From an uncultured Eubacteriales bacterium (GTDB lineage Bacteria > Bacillota > Clostridia > Christensenellales > Borkfalkiaceae): a stretch of 54,585 nt of DNA. The translations under genes were made by a program, and so were the position numbers. Below the pieces are notes generated by a model. The model was not told where the DNA came from and ran no database searches. It was given only the letters and a program-made list of their open reading frames with translations. Location: contig UQPN01000017.1 of the NCBI GenBank assembly GCA_900542935.1, positions 1-54,585 of the forward strand, read 5' to 3'. Each line of letters starts with the position of its first letter. Within the stretch, counting starts at the first letter, position 1. Shown one piece after another: positions 33,868-42,361 of this stretch.

Positions 33868-34188
33868 ATGGCACGTTATGATTTTCGCTTATACTGTTGT
33901 ATTTCTGCCGCGCAAAGCAATCTCGCGCTCGGGTTCTGGGCAATGGCGGGCTTGTTCTGCGCGTGTTTTTTTCTGATTCACCTGTTCCGCTGGGCCGCGG
34001 CATACTTTTTAGCGTACAAACGCGGCGAAAAACGACATATTCCGCCGCCCGCGCCGCCGCAGAAACCGCCCGAAAAGAAACCCCGCCCCGCCGAAAAACA
34101 GCCGGAAAAAATTTATTATATCGTAGAAAAAAAGAAAAAGCGGGAAAGTCCGAAATACTCCGAGCCGAAAGAATTCCGCTTCAAGTAA
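33868..34188 (+). CDS. Small membrane protein with Pro/Lys-rich cytoplasmic tail
   Basis: 106 residues, family unknown. A short basic start (MARYDFRLYCC) leads into one or two helices (about 12-50, ALGFWAMAGLFCACFFLIHLFRW). A tail follows with PPPAPPQKPPEKKPRPAEK, then KIYYIVEKKKK and KYSEPKEFRFK. A single-pass anchor with a proline-rich arm suggests a scaffold or a cell-envelope or division partner, but this is a guess. It is divergent from the DeoC-like/cwlD operon, sharing an 84-base gap. No ribosome binding site is visible. The frame is open further upstream, but the -10 box supports ATG 33868. Confidence 0.65.
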   Translation: MARYDFRLYCCISAAQSNLALGFWAMAGLFCACFFLIHLFRWAAAYFLAYKRGEKRHIPPPAPPQKPPEKKPRPAEKQPEKIYYIVEKKKKRESPKYSEPKEFRFK

Positions 34189-34284
34189 TTTCGTCTTTCC
34201 CGCCGGCAGGCAGCCCCGTTTTCGCCGCGTTGCCTCTTTACGACAGTCTTTTTACGTCGCTCTTACGACGGCTGTATCGCGCGC

Positions 34285-34668
34285 TTAATCTTCGTATTTT
34301 TCAAGATTTCCGCCGTCCGCCCACAGCCGTTCGAGGTGGTAAAACAGCCGCGTTTCGTCCTGCATGATATGCACGATCACGTCGCCGTAATCGAGTACCG
34401 ACCATCTTCCGTCGCGCATGCCCTCTTCCCGCACGGGAGAAAGCGAAAATTGCTTTTCCATCTGTTCTTCCACATACTCGCCCATCGCGCGCACCTGCGT
34501 GGAAGAAGTTCCGCTTGCAATTACGAAATAATCGCACAGCGACGATTTTTCGCGCACGTACACCGTGGCGATATCTTTCGCCTTTTTTGCGGAAAGCGCT
34601 AAGCAGATTGCCTGCGCAAGTTCTTTGCTGGTGGCTTCGTTCGCGTTTTTCTTTTCTTCGTTTTCCAT
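34285..34668 (-). CDS. rsfS: Ribosomal silencing factor RsfS
   Basis: Binds ribosomal protein uL14 and blocks subunit joining when nutrients are short. 127 residues. The RsfS core shows KDIATVYVREKSSLCDYFVIASGTSSTQVRAM, then GRWSVLDYGDVIVHIMQDETRLFYHLERLW, all highly typical. It follows the nadD-yqeK fusion by 24 bases, the usual nadD-yqeK-rsfS order of Bacillota. Confidence 0.96.
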   Translation of the reverse strand: MENEEKKNANEATSKELAQAICLALSAKKAKDIATVYVREKSSLCDYFVIASGTSSTQVRAMGEYVEEQMEKQFSLSPVREEGMRDGRWSVLDYGDVIVHIMQDETRLFYHLERLWADGGNLEKYED

Positions 34669-34692
34669 ATCCTTAGCTCCTGTTCGTTGTTT

Positions 34693-35862
34693 TTATTTCT
34701 TTTCGCCCGCAATTTTCCGTTCGGCGTCCTCGTATGCTTCGCGGGTAAGCGGATAAATTTCGCCGCCTCGATCTTCCAGATGGCAAAGCGTTTCCCTCAG
34801 CGCTTCGAACGTCGTAAAATCCAGCGAATTTTCCTCGGCATAAAACAGTTTACGAAGCTCCTTCACCCCGGGATAGTCCCTGCCGTCCTCCACCATATCG
34901 GCAAGAAAAATCAACTGTTCCAAAAGACTCATTCCCGCTCTGCCGCTGGTATGATAGCGTATGGCGTTTAAAATTTCTTCGTCCGTAATTCCGTAGGCAT
35001 GTTCCGCCGCATATGCGCCCGTAAACTGATGCAGAACAGGCTCCGGCACGGGGCGGGGCACACCGTCCGGCAACGCAAATCCGTCCAGTATCGGGGAGGA
35101 AAGCGGCAGATTTTTCGCGCAGTCGTGAAACAGCGCCGCGGTAATCGCCTGCCGTTCGGGCAGATGCAACCCCGCGGCTTTTTTCGCCGCGGCAACCGCC
35201 ACGCGCAAAGAATGTTCCCGCCGCGAAGGCTTTTCCGCAGCAAGCGCTTCGTGCGCGTTCGGTATTTCGTACAGCCTGTGCGCCCTGATGTATTCCGCCA
35301 CGGCGGCGCCGCAAAGAGCGGAAGTATCGTCGCCCGCGGCGGCTTTTACGCGCGCTTCGGTGGAAGAAACCGAAGTAGCCTTGTAATTCACCGTTTCGAA
35401 ACGTTTTTTAAACCGCGCGAAAAACTTCGCCTGTTCCTCTTCCCGCCACTTCTCGCTTTCTTCCGCACGGTCGCACACGGCAAGATCGGCGTATCTAAGG
35501 ATCTCTTCCGGGTTTTTCCACGTGGGAAAATCCCGCAGCATATCCGTCCCCACCAGAAAATACAGCGTATCTTCGGGATAGGTTTCGGCAAAATGCCGGC
35601 AGGTAAGGTACGTGTAACTCACCCCCCCGCGGGAAATTTCGTAATCGGAAACAATCGCCTGCGGCACGTTTTTAAACGCTTCTTTCAGCATCGCCGTGCG
35701 GTGCGCGTCGTCGGCAAGCACTCTGCCCCGTTTATGCGGCGGCACGTACGCGGGCAACACAAACACGCGATCGAGCTTAAGCGACGAAATCGCCGCCTTC
35801 ACCAAAGCGATATGTTCGATATGCACCGGATCGAACGATCCGCCGAAAATGCCCGTTCTCAT
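34693..35862 (-). CDS. nadD: NadD-YqeK fusion: nicotinate-nucleotide adenylyltransferase plus HD phosphohydrolase
   Basis: 389 residues in one frame. The N-terminal part (1 to about 200) is NadD, which makes deamido-NAD from nicotinate mononucleotide and ATP: GGSFDPVHIEH gives the HxxH pair (His14, His17), then SSTEAR (166-171). The C-terminal part (about 210-385) is YqeK, a symmetrical Ap4A hydrolase: His217, HDCAKNL (His246-Asp247), TGAYAAEHAYGITDEEILNAI, YHTSGRAGM and LADMVEDGRDYPGV. In most Bacillota these are two adjacent genes. The link (RLYEIPNAHEALAAEK) shows no frameshift scar. rsfS follows. Confidence 0.93.
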   Translation of the reverse strand: MRTGIFGGSFDPVHIEHIALVKAAISSLKLDRVFVLPAYVPPHKRGRVLADDAHRTAMLKEAFKNVPQAIVSDYEISRGGVSYTYLTCRHFAETYPEDTLYFLVGTDMLRDFPTWKNPEEILRYADLAVCDRAEESEKWREEEQAKFFARFKKRFETVNYKATSVSSTEARVKAAAGDDTSALCGAAVAEYIRAHRLYEIPNAHEALAAEKPSRREHSLRVAVAAAKKAAGLHLPERQAITAALFHDCAKNLPLSSPILDGFALPDGVPRPVPEPVLHQFTGAYAAEHAYGITDEEILNAIRYHTSGRAGMSLLEQLIFLADMVEDGRDYPGVKELRKLFYAEENSLDFTTFEALRETLCHLEDRGGEIYPLTREAYEDAERKIAGEKK

Positions 35863-35912
35863 TGCCCGTTTTTACTCCTCGTTCCGTCGTACGTTTTCGC
35901 GGCGTTTTATAC

Positions 35913-35941
35913 ATTATACCGCATTTTCCGAAATTTTTCAA
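35913..35941 (-). promoter_or_regulatory. Promoter of nadD-yqeK
   Basis: Minus strand TTGAAA (35936-35941), 17-base spacer, TATAAT (35913-35918). Confidence 0.85.
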
Positions 35942-35976
35942 GTTTATACGCGCGCTTTTCGGGCAAAAATATACTT

Positions 35977-36912
35977 ATGAAAAATTATATGAAAAAAAGC
36001 GCCGAAATTTCGCACGTCTTTTTTACTTTCTCTTTCTCGTTTTTCTTGTTTTTGTGCTTTTTCCGATACTTGCGACTGTCCGTCGTCCTCTCCGTCCTGT
36101 TCGCGCTTGCCGCCGCCTGCTGCGCCGCCGCGCTTCTTGCCGCGCTTCTCGGCAGAAAGCGCCGGAAATCTTTATTTTCGCTGCGTGCGGAAAAAGAAAA
36201 AAACGCGCTGGCGCTGTATCTTTCCGTCGTTTCCGCAAAAGACGTCGCGCAATTTTTCAAAACGGCTTTCCCCGCGCGTTTTTCCGCCCTGCCGTACGCT
36301 CTCCCTTCCGTCGGCGAAAATTTATTTTACGCGCACCTGCCGCCGCAAGCCGGAACGGAAGGAAAAAGCGGCGCCGACTGTTTTTTCTCTTTCTCCGCAA
36401 AACCTTTCGGCACGGAAAAAAGCGAAACGCTGTTGCGCGCCCTCGGCAACGCGTCCGGGTTTTCCGTGCCGCAACCGGACGAAAATAAAAAATATGCCGC
36501 GCGCGCAACGCTGTACTGCCTTGCCGCAGACGAAGAAGCCTCCGCGCTTTTAAACCGTTTCGGCGTGCAATGCGTTACGATTGACGAAATTTTCGAACAG
36601 GCGAAAACCAACGCCGCGTTGCCGGAAACCGTAACCGCCCTTGCCTCCGAAAAAAAGCCCCGCGACTTCCGATTTTGCAAAATCGGCAAAAAAACAGCCC
36701 GCGGTCTGCTTGTTTCCGCCGGGATTCTGCTTTTCACGTCATTGTTTTCGCCCTTTCCGTACTACTACCGCGCCATGGGGCTGATTCTTCTCGCGCTCTC
36801 GCTCGCCGTGCGGTTGCTTGCCGTGCGCGCACAGCCGCCGCAATTCCGCGGCAAAACCGCTCCGCCGGATGAGGACGCCCCCGCAAACTCGACGCCCGCG
36901 GGGACCGACTGA
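35977..36912 (+). CDS. Hypothetical membrane protein
   Basis: 311 residues, no family recognised. Two helices near the N-terminus (about 11-33 and 38-58), an RKRR patch, a cytoplasmic domain of roughly 160 residues (KEKNALALYLSVVSAKDVAQFF ... LYCLAADEEASALLNRFGVQCVTIDEIFEQA), then two helices near the C-terminus (about 245-285) and a short Pro-rich tail. The shape recalls anchors with a small soluble domain between paired helices. A TATACT lies immediately upstream (35970-35975), so the second ATG at 35989 may be the real start, with a very short leader. Divergent from nadD. Confidence 0.68.
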   Translation: MKNYMKKSAEISHVFFTFSFSFFLFLCFFRYLRLSVVLSVLFALAAACCAAALLAALLGRKRRKSLFSLRAEKEKNALALYLSVVSAKDVAQFFKTAFPARFSALPYALPSVGENLFYAHLPPQAGTEGKSGADCFFSFSAKPFGTEKSETLLRALGNASGFSVPQPDENKKYAARATLYCLAADEEASALLNRFGVQCVTIDEIFEQAKTNAALPETVTALASEKKPRDFRFCKIGKKTARGLLVSAGILLFTSLFSPFPYYYRAMGLILLALSLAVRLLAVRAQPPQFRGKTAPPDEDAPANSTPAGTD

Positions 36913-36914
36913 TT

Positions 36915-37835
36915 TTATAGTTCCCGAATCGCTTTGCCGATATTTCCGGAAATTATCGTGGCGGTAAGCGCATACTCGCTTACCTCTTTCGCCGCAATTT
37001 CCGCCGCCCTGCCCGCAAGATACGCGCCCGCGTACGCCGCGTCGAACAAACTTGCCCCGCTCGCCGCAATCGAAACAATCAATCCCGAAAGCGTATCGCC
37101 GCTGCCGCCTTTCGCCTGTCCGGAATTTCCCGTAGCGTTGAAAACCGCGCGATTTCCATCGCAAATCAACGTTTTCGCTCCCGAAGCGCCTTTCAGAAGC
37201 ACCGCCACGCCATTTCGCGCGGCGTATTTTTTCGCTTCTTCCACGGCAAGTTCGCCGTCGTTTTTCAGCAGTTCGCGCATATCCTTTCCCGTCAGACGCG
37301 CAAATTCCGCAGGATGCGGCGTAATCAGCACGGCGCTTTTTTTCGAGCGGAACAACTCCGCGGCTCCCCGCACGCCGTACGTTGCCGCAATCGAATTCAA
37401 TCCGTCGGCGTCCAGCAGCAATTTTCCGTCGTAATTTTTCAGCAGATACGCAATTACTTTCGCCGCGGATTTCGTATTTCCCATACCCATCCCCGCGGCA
37501 ATCGCGTCGTATTGCAAAATATTTCGCAATCTTTTTCCGTCAAGTTTCCATTCGCCGCCGCGGCACGCGGAAAACGTCAGCGCCTCCGGTACTCTGCCTG
37601 TTAAACAAAGCCGCAATTTTTCGGGCACGAACAGCGCCGTATACCCCGCGCCTCCGCACAGCGCGGCTTGCGCCGCAAGCACCGCCGCCCCGCCGTAACG
37701 CATGCACCCCGCCGCTATCGCCGCTCTTCCGTAATCTCCTTTGTTCGAAACGGCTTTTCTCGGCGGCAAAGCCGCTTTGATATCCGCCGCATTCAGAACG
37801 CGTATCCCGTCAGAAACGCAATTTTCTCCCTTCAT
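36915..37835 (-). CDS. nnrD: ADP-dependent (S)-NAD(P)H-hydrate dehydratase
   Basis: Repairs NADHX/NADPHX. 306 residues of ribokinase-like fold: KGDYGRAAIAAG, a GAGYTALFVP strand, GMGMGNTKSA, LLDADGLN, ITPHPAEFARLTG, LLKGA, and AKGGSGDTLSG with the catalytic Asp. Only the dehydratase half is here; the NnrE epimerase domain often fused in front is absent. ATG 37835 has GGAGG seven bases upstream; the frame starts earlier but without a site. The stop is two bases from the convergent membrane protein stop. Confidence 0.94.
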   Translation of the reverse strand: MKGENCVSDGIRVLNAADIKAALPPRKAVSNKGDYGRAAIAAGCMRYGGAAVLAAQAALCGGAGYTALFVPEKLRLCLTGRVPEALTFSACRGGEWKLDGKRLRNILQYDAIAAGMGMGNTKSAAKVIAYLLKNYDGKLLLDADGLNSIAATYGVRGAAELFRSKKSAVLITPHPAEFARLTGKDMRELLKNDGELAVEEAKKYAARNGVAVLLKGASGAKTLICDGNRAVFNATGNSGQAKGGSGDTLSGLIVSIAASGASLFDAAYAGAYLAGRAAEIAAKEVSEYALTATIISGNIGKAIREL

Positions 37836-37916
37836 CCGCCCGCCTCCGTTTTCTTGCGCCGCATTTTCAGGCGGCTTTTCCCGCCGCACGATACGGCGCC
37901 GCCGCGTACGCTTTTA

Positions 37917-38696
37917 TCACGTACGCATTTTAATAATTTCCGCCGCCGAATACAGTTTCTCCTCGCCGCCGACAAGCACGCGCAGCCTGCCGCACTCGTC
38001 CGCGCCTAAAATCCGCGCGATAAAACTGCCGCTTTCCGTAACCAGCACCATATTTTCGCCGACAAACCCGAACCGCGCGAGATACTCCCCGAAAATCCGC
38101 TTGTAGGTTTCCTCGTTTCCGGAACATAAGTCGGCGTAATTTTTCAACAGATTTTCAATCAACCGCGCGCGCCATTTTTTCACGTTCTGTTTTTCGTCCG
38201 TTTCCAGCCATACGGAAGTCGCCGTGTTTTTCAGCTCTTCGGGCAAATCGTTTACGATATTCAGCCCGATGCCGCACACGCAGCAGATATCTTTATGCTT
38301 TCCGTCCGCGTCGCCCGCCGCCGGCTCCGAAAACGTATTTTCCGTTAAAATGCCGCAGATTTTTTTCCCGTTTACGAAAACGTCGTTCGGCCACTTGATT
38401 TTCGCCTTTAATCCGCCCTCTTCCAGCGTTCTGCACACCGCGGCGCACGTTCCCGCCATAATCAGAAAAGATTTTTCCGCGGGAAAATTCGGGTAATACA
38501 ACAACGACGAAAGGTATACCCCGCCCTTTTCCGAGGAAAACGATCTGCCTTTCGTGCCTTTGCCTCCGCTCTGTTTTCCCGCCGTAACAATCAGGTTTTC
38601 GCCGTATTTCTTCATTTGATCCGCGTATTCCTGCGTGGAAACTATCCGCGAAAATTTTTTGATTTTTATCCGATCGATGTTCATTGCGTCAGTCAT
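37917..38696 (-). CDS. birA: Biotin--[acetyl-CoA-carboxylase] ligase
   Basis: Attaches biotin to carboxyltransferase carrier proteins. 259 residues: GGKGTKGR (44-51) is the adenylate loop, KWPNDVFVNGKKICGILTE (101-119) the biotin/ATP site with Lys111, GIGLNIVNDLP follows, and a short C-terminal SH3-like domain ends the protein. No N-terminal helix-turn-helix, so it is an enzyme only (group I), not a repressor. ATGACTGA overlaps the stop of recX by eight bases, suggesting coupled translation; a second Met (residue 5) is an alternative start. Confidence 0.94.
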   Translation of the reverse strand: MTDAMNIDRIKIKKFSRIVSTQEYADQMKKYGENLIVTAGKQSGGKGTKGRSFSSEKGGVYLSSLLYYPNFPAEKSFLIMAGTCAAVCRTLEEGGLKAKIKWPNDVFVNGKKICGILTENTFSEPAAGDADGKHKDICCVCGIGLNIVNDLPEELKNTATSVWLETDEKQNVKKWRARLIENLLKNYADLCSGNEETYKRIFGEYLARFGFVGENMVLVTESGSFIARILGADECGRLRVLVGGEEKLYSAAEIIKMRT

Positions 38697-39342
38697 CCTC
38701 TCCGTTGCGGTATTTATCCGTCGCCGCCTTTGCCGTTTCTCCGTCGAACCCGCGCGAAATCAGCCGCCTGTACAATGCGGCAAGCGTTTTCCGATCCGCC
38801 GTTTTTCCCCGCATGTATTTTTCCGCAATCGCTTCCGCCGCCCGCGCTTCGTCCGGAGCGTCGTCCCGTTCCTCGCTCTCCGCCGCTTCGTCTATTTCCG
38901 AAAACGCCGCCTCGATCTCCGCTTCGGCAATCCCCTTGCCGAGAAGCTCGTACTTAATCAGCCTCCGCCCCTTGCGTTTTCCCGCGGAAAGCGCATACGT
39001 TTTCGCGTACGCCGTATCGTTGATAAACCCGTACGAACGCATCTTTTCAATCACGTAATTTTCCACCGTAGGCAAGTAGCCCTTGCCCTGCAGAAATTTG
39101 CGCACGTCCTTTTCCGTTTTCGCGCAGGCGGAAATATGCGTCAGCGCTTTATCCAGCGCAGTATTCTTTTCGCTTTCGCCCTGCAATTCGTCCAGCCGTT
39201 TTTCGTCGATCTCCTGCCCGGCTTTCAATCGGTTTTTCACCGCCGTTTCCAGCGTAATGCCGCAATAAAATCTGCCGTCCACGTACACGTTGCAACGCCG
39301 TTTATCTTTGATTTGCGGCGTAATCGCCGTTATTTCGCCCAA
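38689..39342 (-). CDS. recX: Regulatory protein RecX
   Basis: Modulates RecA filaments. I place the start at TTG 39342, nine bases after GGAG, giving MGEITAITPQIKDKRRCNVYVDG and 217 residues. The frame opens to 39453, but that stretch contains the promoter. RecX three-helix repeats are visible: ALTHISACAKTEKDVRKFLQGKGY, VIEKMRSYGFINDTAYAKTYALSAGKRKGRRLIKYELLGKGI, and a third near KYMRGKTADRKTLAALYRRLISRGF. Followed by overlapping birA. Confidence 0.9.
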   Translation of the reverse strand: MGEITAITPQIKDKRRCNVYVDGRFYCGITLETAVKNRLKAGQEIDEKRLDELQGESEKNTALDKALTHISACAKTEKDVRKFLQGKGYLPTVENYVIEKMRSYGFINDTAYAKTYALSAGKRKGRRLIKYELLGKGIAEAEIEAAFSEIDEAAESEERDDAPDEARAAEAIAEKYMRGKTADRKTLAALYRRLISRGFDGETAKAATDKYRNGEDD

Positions 39343-39424
39343 AATCGTTTTCTCCGTTCTTCCGCAATTTTTTCCGCGCCGATACAGGCGCGGCGCTCCC
39401 GCGTTGTCTTTCTCTTCCTGCCAT

Positions 39425-39453
39425 AGTATAGCCGTTTTTTCAAAAAAAGTCAA
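39425..39453 (-). promoter_or_regulatory. Promoter of recX-birA
   Basis: Minus strand TTGACT (39448-39453), 17-base spacer, TATACT (39425-39430). It lies inside the longest open frame and so excludes the upstream start of recX. Confidence 0.85.
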
Positions 39454-39544
39454 CCGCGCGGCGGCAACCGCGGCAAATCGTGCGAAATTTTTTGCGCTTT
39501 TAGCGGATTTTTCGATATTTCTCTGCGTTTATGCGTTTTTTTCG

Positions 39545-39573
39545 TTTACTTTTCGGCGGAAACGTGATACAAT
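39545..39573 (+). promoter_or_regulatory. Promoter of the phosphoribosyltransferase gene
   Basis: TTTACT (39545-39550), 17-base spacer, TACAAT (39568-39573), TG one base before. The leader has a CCGGC/GCCGG hairpin just before the ribosome binding site. Confidence 0.8.
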
Positions 39574-39635
39574 TAACGGGTGTTTGAAAAACCCGGCAAA
39601 CCTTTCGGTTGTCGCCGGACGGGAGGCATTATTTT

Positions 39636-40214
39636 ATGGAAAACTATATTCGCGTAAACGAAACCACGGGGCAACAGGAATACGTCATCGATTTCGACGG
39701 CGTAACGGCGCAACTTCCCATCCTTCCCCTGCCAAGCGGCGTTAAAATCTGCTTTTTCAACCTGCACGGTAACGTGCTTTTAACGGAAAAATGCGCTCGG
39801 CTGCTCACCGATAAAATCGGCGACTGCGAAGTATTGATCACCGCCGAATCGAAAGGTTTGCAGCTCACCCACTGCGTGGCGCGCAATATGGGCATGCCTT
39901 TCTACGCCGTAGCCCGCAAGAGCAAAAAACTGTACATGCAGGACGGCATCGACGTACCCATCGCCTCCTCCATCACCACGGGCAAAGAACAGCGCCTGTA
40001 TTTATCCCGCCACGACGTAGAACTCATCAAGGGCAAAAAAGTGTGCATCGTAGACGACGTGGTTTCCACGGGCGCGTCGCTTGCGGGGCTGGAAGCGCTT
40101 GTCGAAAAAGCGGGCGGCATCGTTTACAAAAAGGCGTTCGTGCTTGCCGAAGGCGAAGCGGCAAAACGCCCCGACGTGCTTTATCTGAATACCATTCCCG
40201 TCATTACGGACTGA
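39636..40214 (+). CDS. Phosphoribosyltransferase family protein (adenine/orotate PRT-like)
   Basis: 192 residues, type I PRT fold. KVCIVDDVVSTGASL (136-150) is the PRPP-binding loop; LITAESKGLQLTHCVARNMGMPFYAVARKSKK resembles the flexible-loop region of adenine/xanthine PRTs and PurR-like regulators. It is close to adenine PRT in length but has an unusual start (MENYIRVNETTGQQEYVIDFDG) and no clear adenine-pocket signature. A purine salvage role is likely; a regulator is possible. ATG is nine bases after GGGAGG. Single gene, own promoter and terminator. Confidence 0.88.
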   Translation: MENYIRVNETTGQQEYVIDFDGVTAQLPILPLPSGVKICFFNLHGNVLLTEKCARLLTDKIGDCEVLITAESKGLQLTHCVARNMGMPFYAVARKSKKLYMQDGIDVPIASSITTGKEQRLYLSRHDVELIKGKKVCIVDDVVSTGASLAGLEALVEKAGGIVYKKAFVLAEGEAAKRPDVLYLNTIPVITD

Positions 40215-40233
40215 TTTAAAAACAATTAAAATA

Positions 40234-40288
40234 AAACTCTTTGAAAAGGCTGACGGTTTGTCCGCAAGCATTTTCAAAGAGTTTTTTT
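40234..40288. terminator. Bidirectional terminator
   Basis: AAACTCTTTGAAAA (40234-40247) pairs with TTTTCAAAGAGTTT (40271-40284), long loop, T run; serves the PRT gene and convergent glpK. Confidence 0.85.
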
Positions 40289-40305
40289 ATCGCGCTTTTT
40301 TCCGC

Positions 40306-41793
40306 CTACTCCTTCGCCCAGCCGAGGCAGCGGCGCACCGCGTCGCGCCATTTTTCCAGCCGCTTTTCACGGATTTCATTTTCCATGGCGGGCGAATATT
40401 TTCTGTCTGCCAGCCAGAGTTTTTTCAGTTCTTTTCTGTCTTTCCATACTCCCGCGCCCAAGCCCGCCAGATACGCCGCGCCCAGCACCGTGGTTTCGCG
40501 GATTTCGGGCGTTACCACCTTTTTATCCGCTATATCCGCCTGAAACTGCATCAGAAATTTATCCCGCGAAGCGCCGCCGTCCGCTTTCAGGCTTTTTAAC
40601 GTCATTCCCGTGTCTTTTTCCATGGCAAAAATCAGCTCCGCCGACTGAAACGCAATGGATTCCTGCGCCGCGCGGATAATATGTTCGCGCCGCGTGCCGC
40701 GCGTAATGCCCACCAGCACGCCGCGGGCGTACATATCCCAGTACGGCGCACCCATGCCCGTAAACGCCGGCACCAGATACACGCCGCCCGTATCGGGCAC
40801 TTTGCCCGCATAATATTCCGCGTCCTTGCTTTCTGCGAAAAATCGCATTTCATCGCGCAGCCACTGAATCACCGCGCCGCCGATAAACACGCTGCCCTCC
40901 AGCGCGTATTGCGCCGGTTCGCCTTTCAGCGTCGCCGCCACGGTGGTAAGCAGCCCGTTTTTGCTTTCCGCGGGCGTTTCGCCCGTGTTCATCAGCAAAA
41001 AGCATCCCGTACCGTAAGTATTCTTCGCTTCCCCCGCCTGAAAACAGCACTGCCCGAACAGCGCCGACTGCTGATCTCCCGCCACACCGAACACGGGAAT
41101 TTCCACGCCTCCCACGGGCGCATAGCCGTACAGCTCTCCCGAACTTTTTACTTCGGGCAGCATCTCGCGCGGAATATGAAAAAGTTCCAGCAGCTCGTCG
41201 TCCCAGTCCAGCGTATGAATATTGAAAAGCATTGTCCGCGCGGCGTTCGTGCGATCGGTCGCATGCACTTTTCCGCCCGTCAGCTTCCATACCAGATAGC
41301 TGTCCACCGTGCCGAATAACAGTTCTCCCCGCTTCGCGCGCTCGCGCTTCGGGTCCGCCCTGTCCAGAATCCATTCCGCTTTCGAAGCCGAAAAATACGC
41401 GTCGGGGATCAGCCCCGTCTTTTTCCGTATCATTTCGCCCGCGCCCGATTTTACGATTTCCTCAATCCTTTCCGCCGTACGGCGGCACTGCCAGACGATG
41501 GCGTTATACACTGGTTTGCCCGTGGCTTTTTCCCACACGATCGCCGTTTCGCGCTGGTTGGTAATGCCTATCGCCGCAATTTCTTCCGCACCCACGCCGC
41601 TTTTTGCCAGCACTTCCATCATAATGCCGTACTGGCTGCCCCATATATCCGTCGGGTCGTGTTCCACCCAGCCTTCGCGCGGATAAAGCTGCGGAAATTC
41701 TCTGTTTAAAATGCAGACGATTTTTCCCTCCTCGCTCACAAGCGCCGCGCGCGAAGACGTCGTTCCCTGATCCAAAGCAAGTATGTATTTCAT
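40306..41793 (-). CDS. glpK: Glycerol kinase
   Basis: Phosphorylates glycerol to glycerol 3-phosphate. 495 residues, full length. LALDQGTTSSRAALV (phosphate loop), GVAGDQQSALFGQCCF (FGGY signature), KNTYGTGCF, LEGSVFIGGAVIQWLRD and KADGGASRDKFLMQFQADI are all present. AGAGGG lies just before ATG. No glpF or glpD neighbour is seen, so it is a single-gene unit. No convincing promoter was found in the long gap upstream. Confidence 0.97.
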   Translation of the reverse strand: MKYILALDQGTTSSRAALVSEEGKIVCILNREFPQLYPREGWVEHDPTDIWGSQYGIMMEVLAKSGVGAEEIAAIGITNQRETAIVWEKATGKPVYNAIVWQCRRTAERIEEIVKSGAGEMIRKKTGLIPDAYFSASKAEWILDRADPKRERAKRGELLFGTVDSYLVWKLTGGKVHATDRTNAARTMLFNIHTLDWDDELLELFHIPREMLPEVKSSGELYGYAPVGGVEIPVFGVAGDQQSALFGQCCFQAGEAKNTYGTGCFLLMNTGETPAESKNGLLTTVAATLKGEPAQYALEGSVFIGGAVIQWLRDEMRFFAESKDAEYYAGKVPDTGGVYLVPAFTGMGAPYWDMYARGVLVGITRGTRREHIIRAAQESIAFQSAELIFAMEKDTGMTLKSLKADGGASRDKFLMQFQADIADKKVVTPEIRETTVLGAAYLAGLGAGVWKDRKELKKLWLADRKYSPAMENEIREKRLEKWRDAVRRCLGWAKE

Positions 41794-42361
41794 TTTCCCT
41801 CTCCGATACTTCGTTTTTTGTTTAACATTTATCCATCGGAAAGCGCATATGCGGTTTGCCGCAATCGTTGCGTTTCCGCGTTTTTTTCGGGTATATTCTT
41901 CGCTCCCCTACCCAAAGGAGTTCTTTTTTTTATATGCGCGACGCGAGATATGCGGCGCCGCTCATACGTCGGATGACGGCGGTATGTGCCGGAAGAACGG
42001 CTTTTTTGCGCGAAAAACGTCGTATTTTGCGTTTTCGACAAACGCCCTTTTCCGCATACGGCATTTTCTTACAAAATCCCGCAAATTTCCCCTTTCGTTT
42101 TTTTTCGTATGGCAAACGGGGCATACGAATCAAAAAAGCCACCCGCCGCGCACGCGACGTTACGTCCGCACGATTCGCGCCCGATCGCCCGCCCGTCGGC
42201 GTCGTCCGTGCGCCGCCTCGGCAAGCCGCCGCAATCGCACGTCGCGCGCAACTCGTTTTTCGCCGTGCGAACCGGATACTTCGCGCCGCGCCATAAACAA
42301 GCGCGCCCCGTTTAAAGATAATCCGCCCGCAGTAAAACGGATGGATTGAATTACAAACGAT
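41794..42361. other. Long gap between galT and glpK without a supported gene
   Basis: 568 bases. Several Arg-rich ORFs overlap here, but none looks like protein; one on the plus strand (ATG 41934) has AAGGAG 13 bases upstream, too far. A perfect TTCGTATG/CATACGAA hairpin lies at about 42105-42130. The stretch shows core-like composition and must hold the glpK promoter. Confidence 0.5.

Noticed and set aside
39343..39453. Upstream start of recX at 39453
   Set aside because: This stretch contains a TTGACT-17-TATACT promoter reading towards recX.
39580..39635. Riboswitch (PRPP or guanine type) before the phosphoribosyltransferase gene
   Set aside because: Only one short hairpin fits; the leader is too small for the known classes and their conserved bases are absent.
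41934..42296. Arg-rich plus-strand ORF in the galT-glpK gap
   Set aside because: AAGGAG is 13 bases from the ATG, composition is extreme, and no motif is recognisable.
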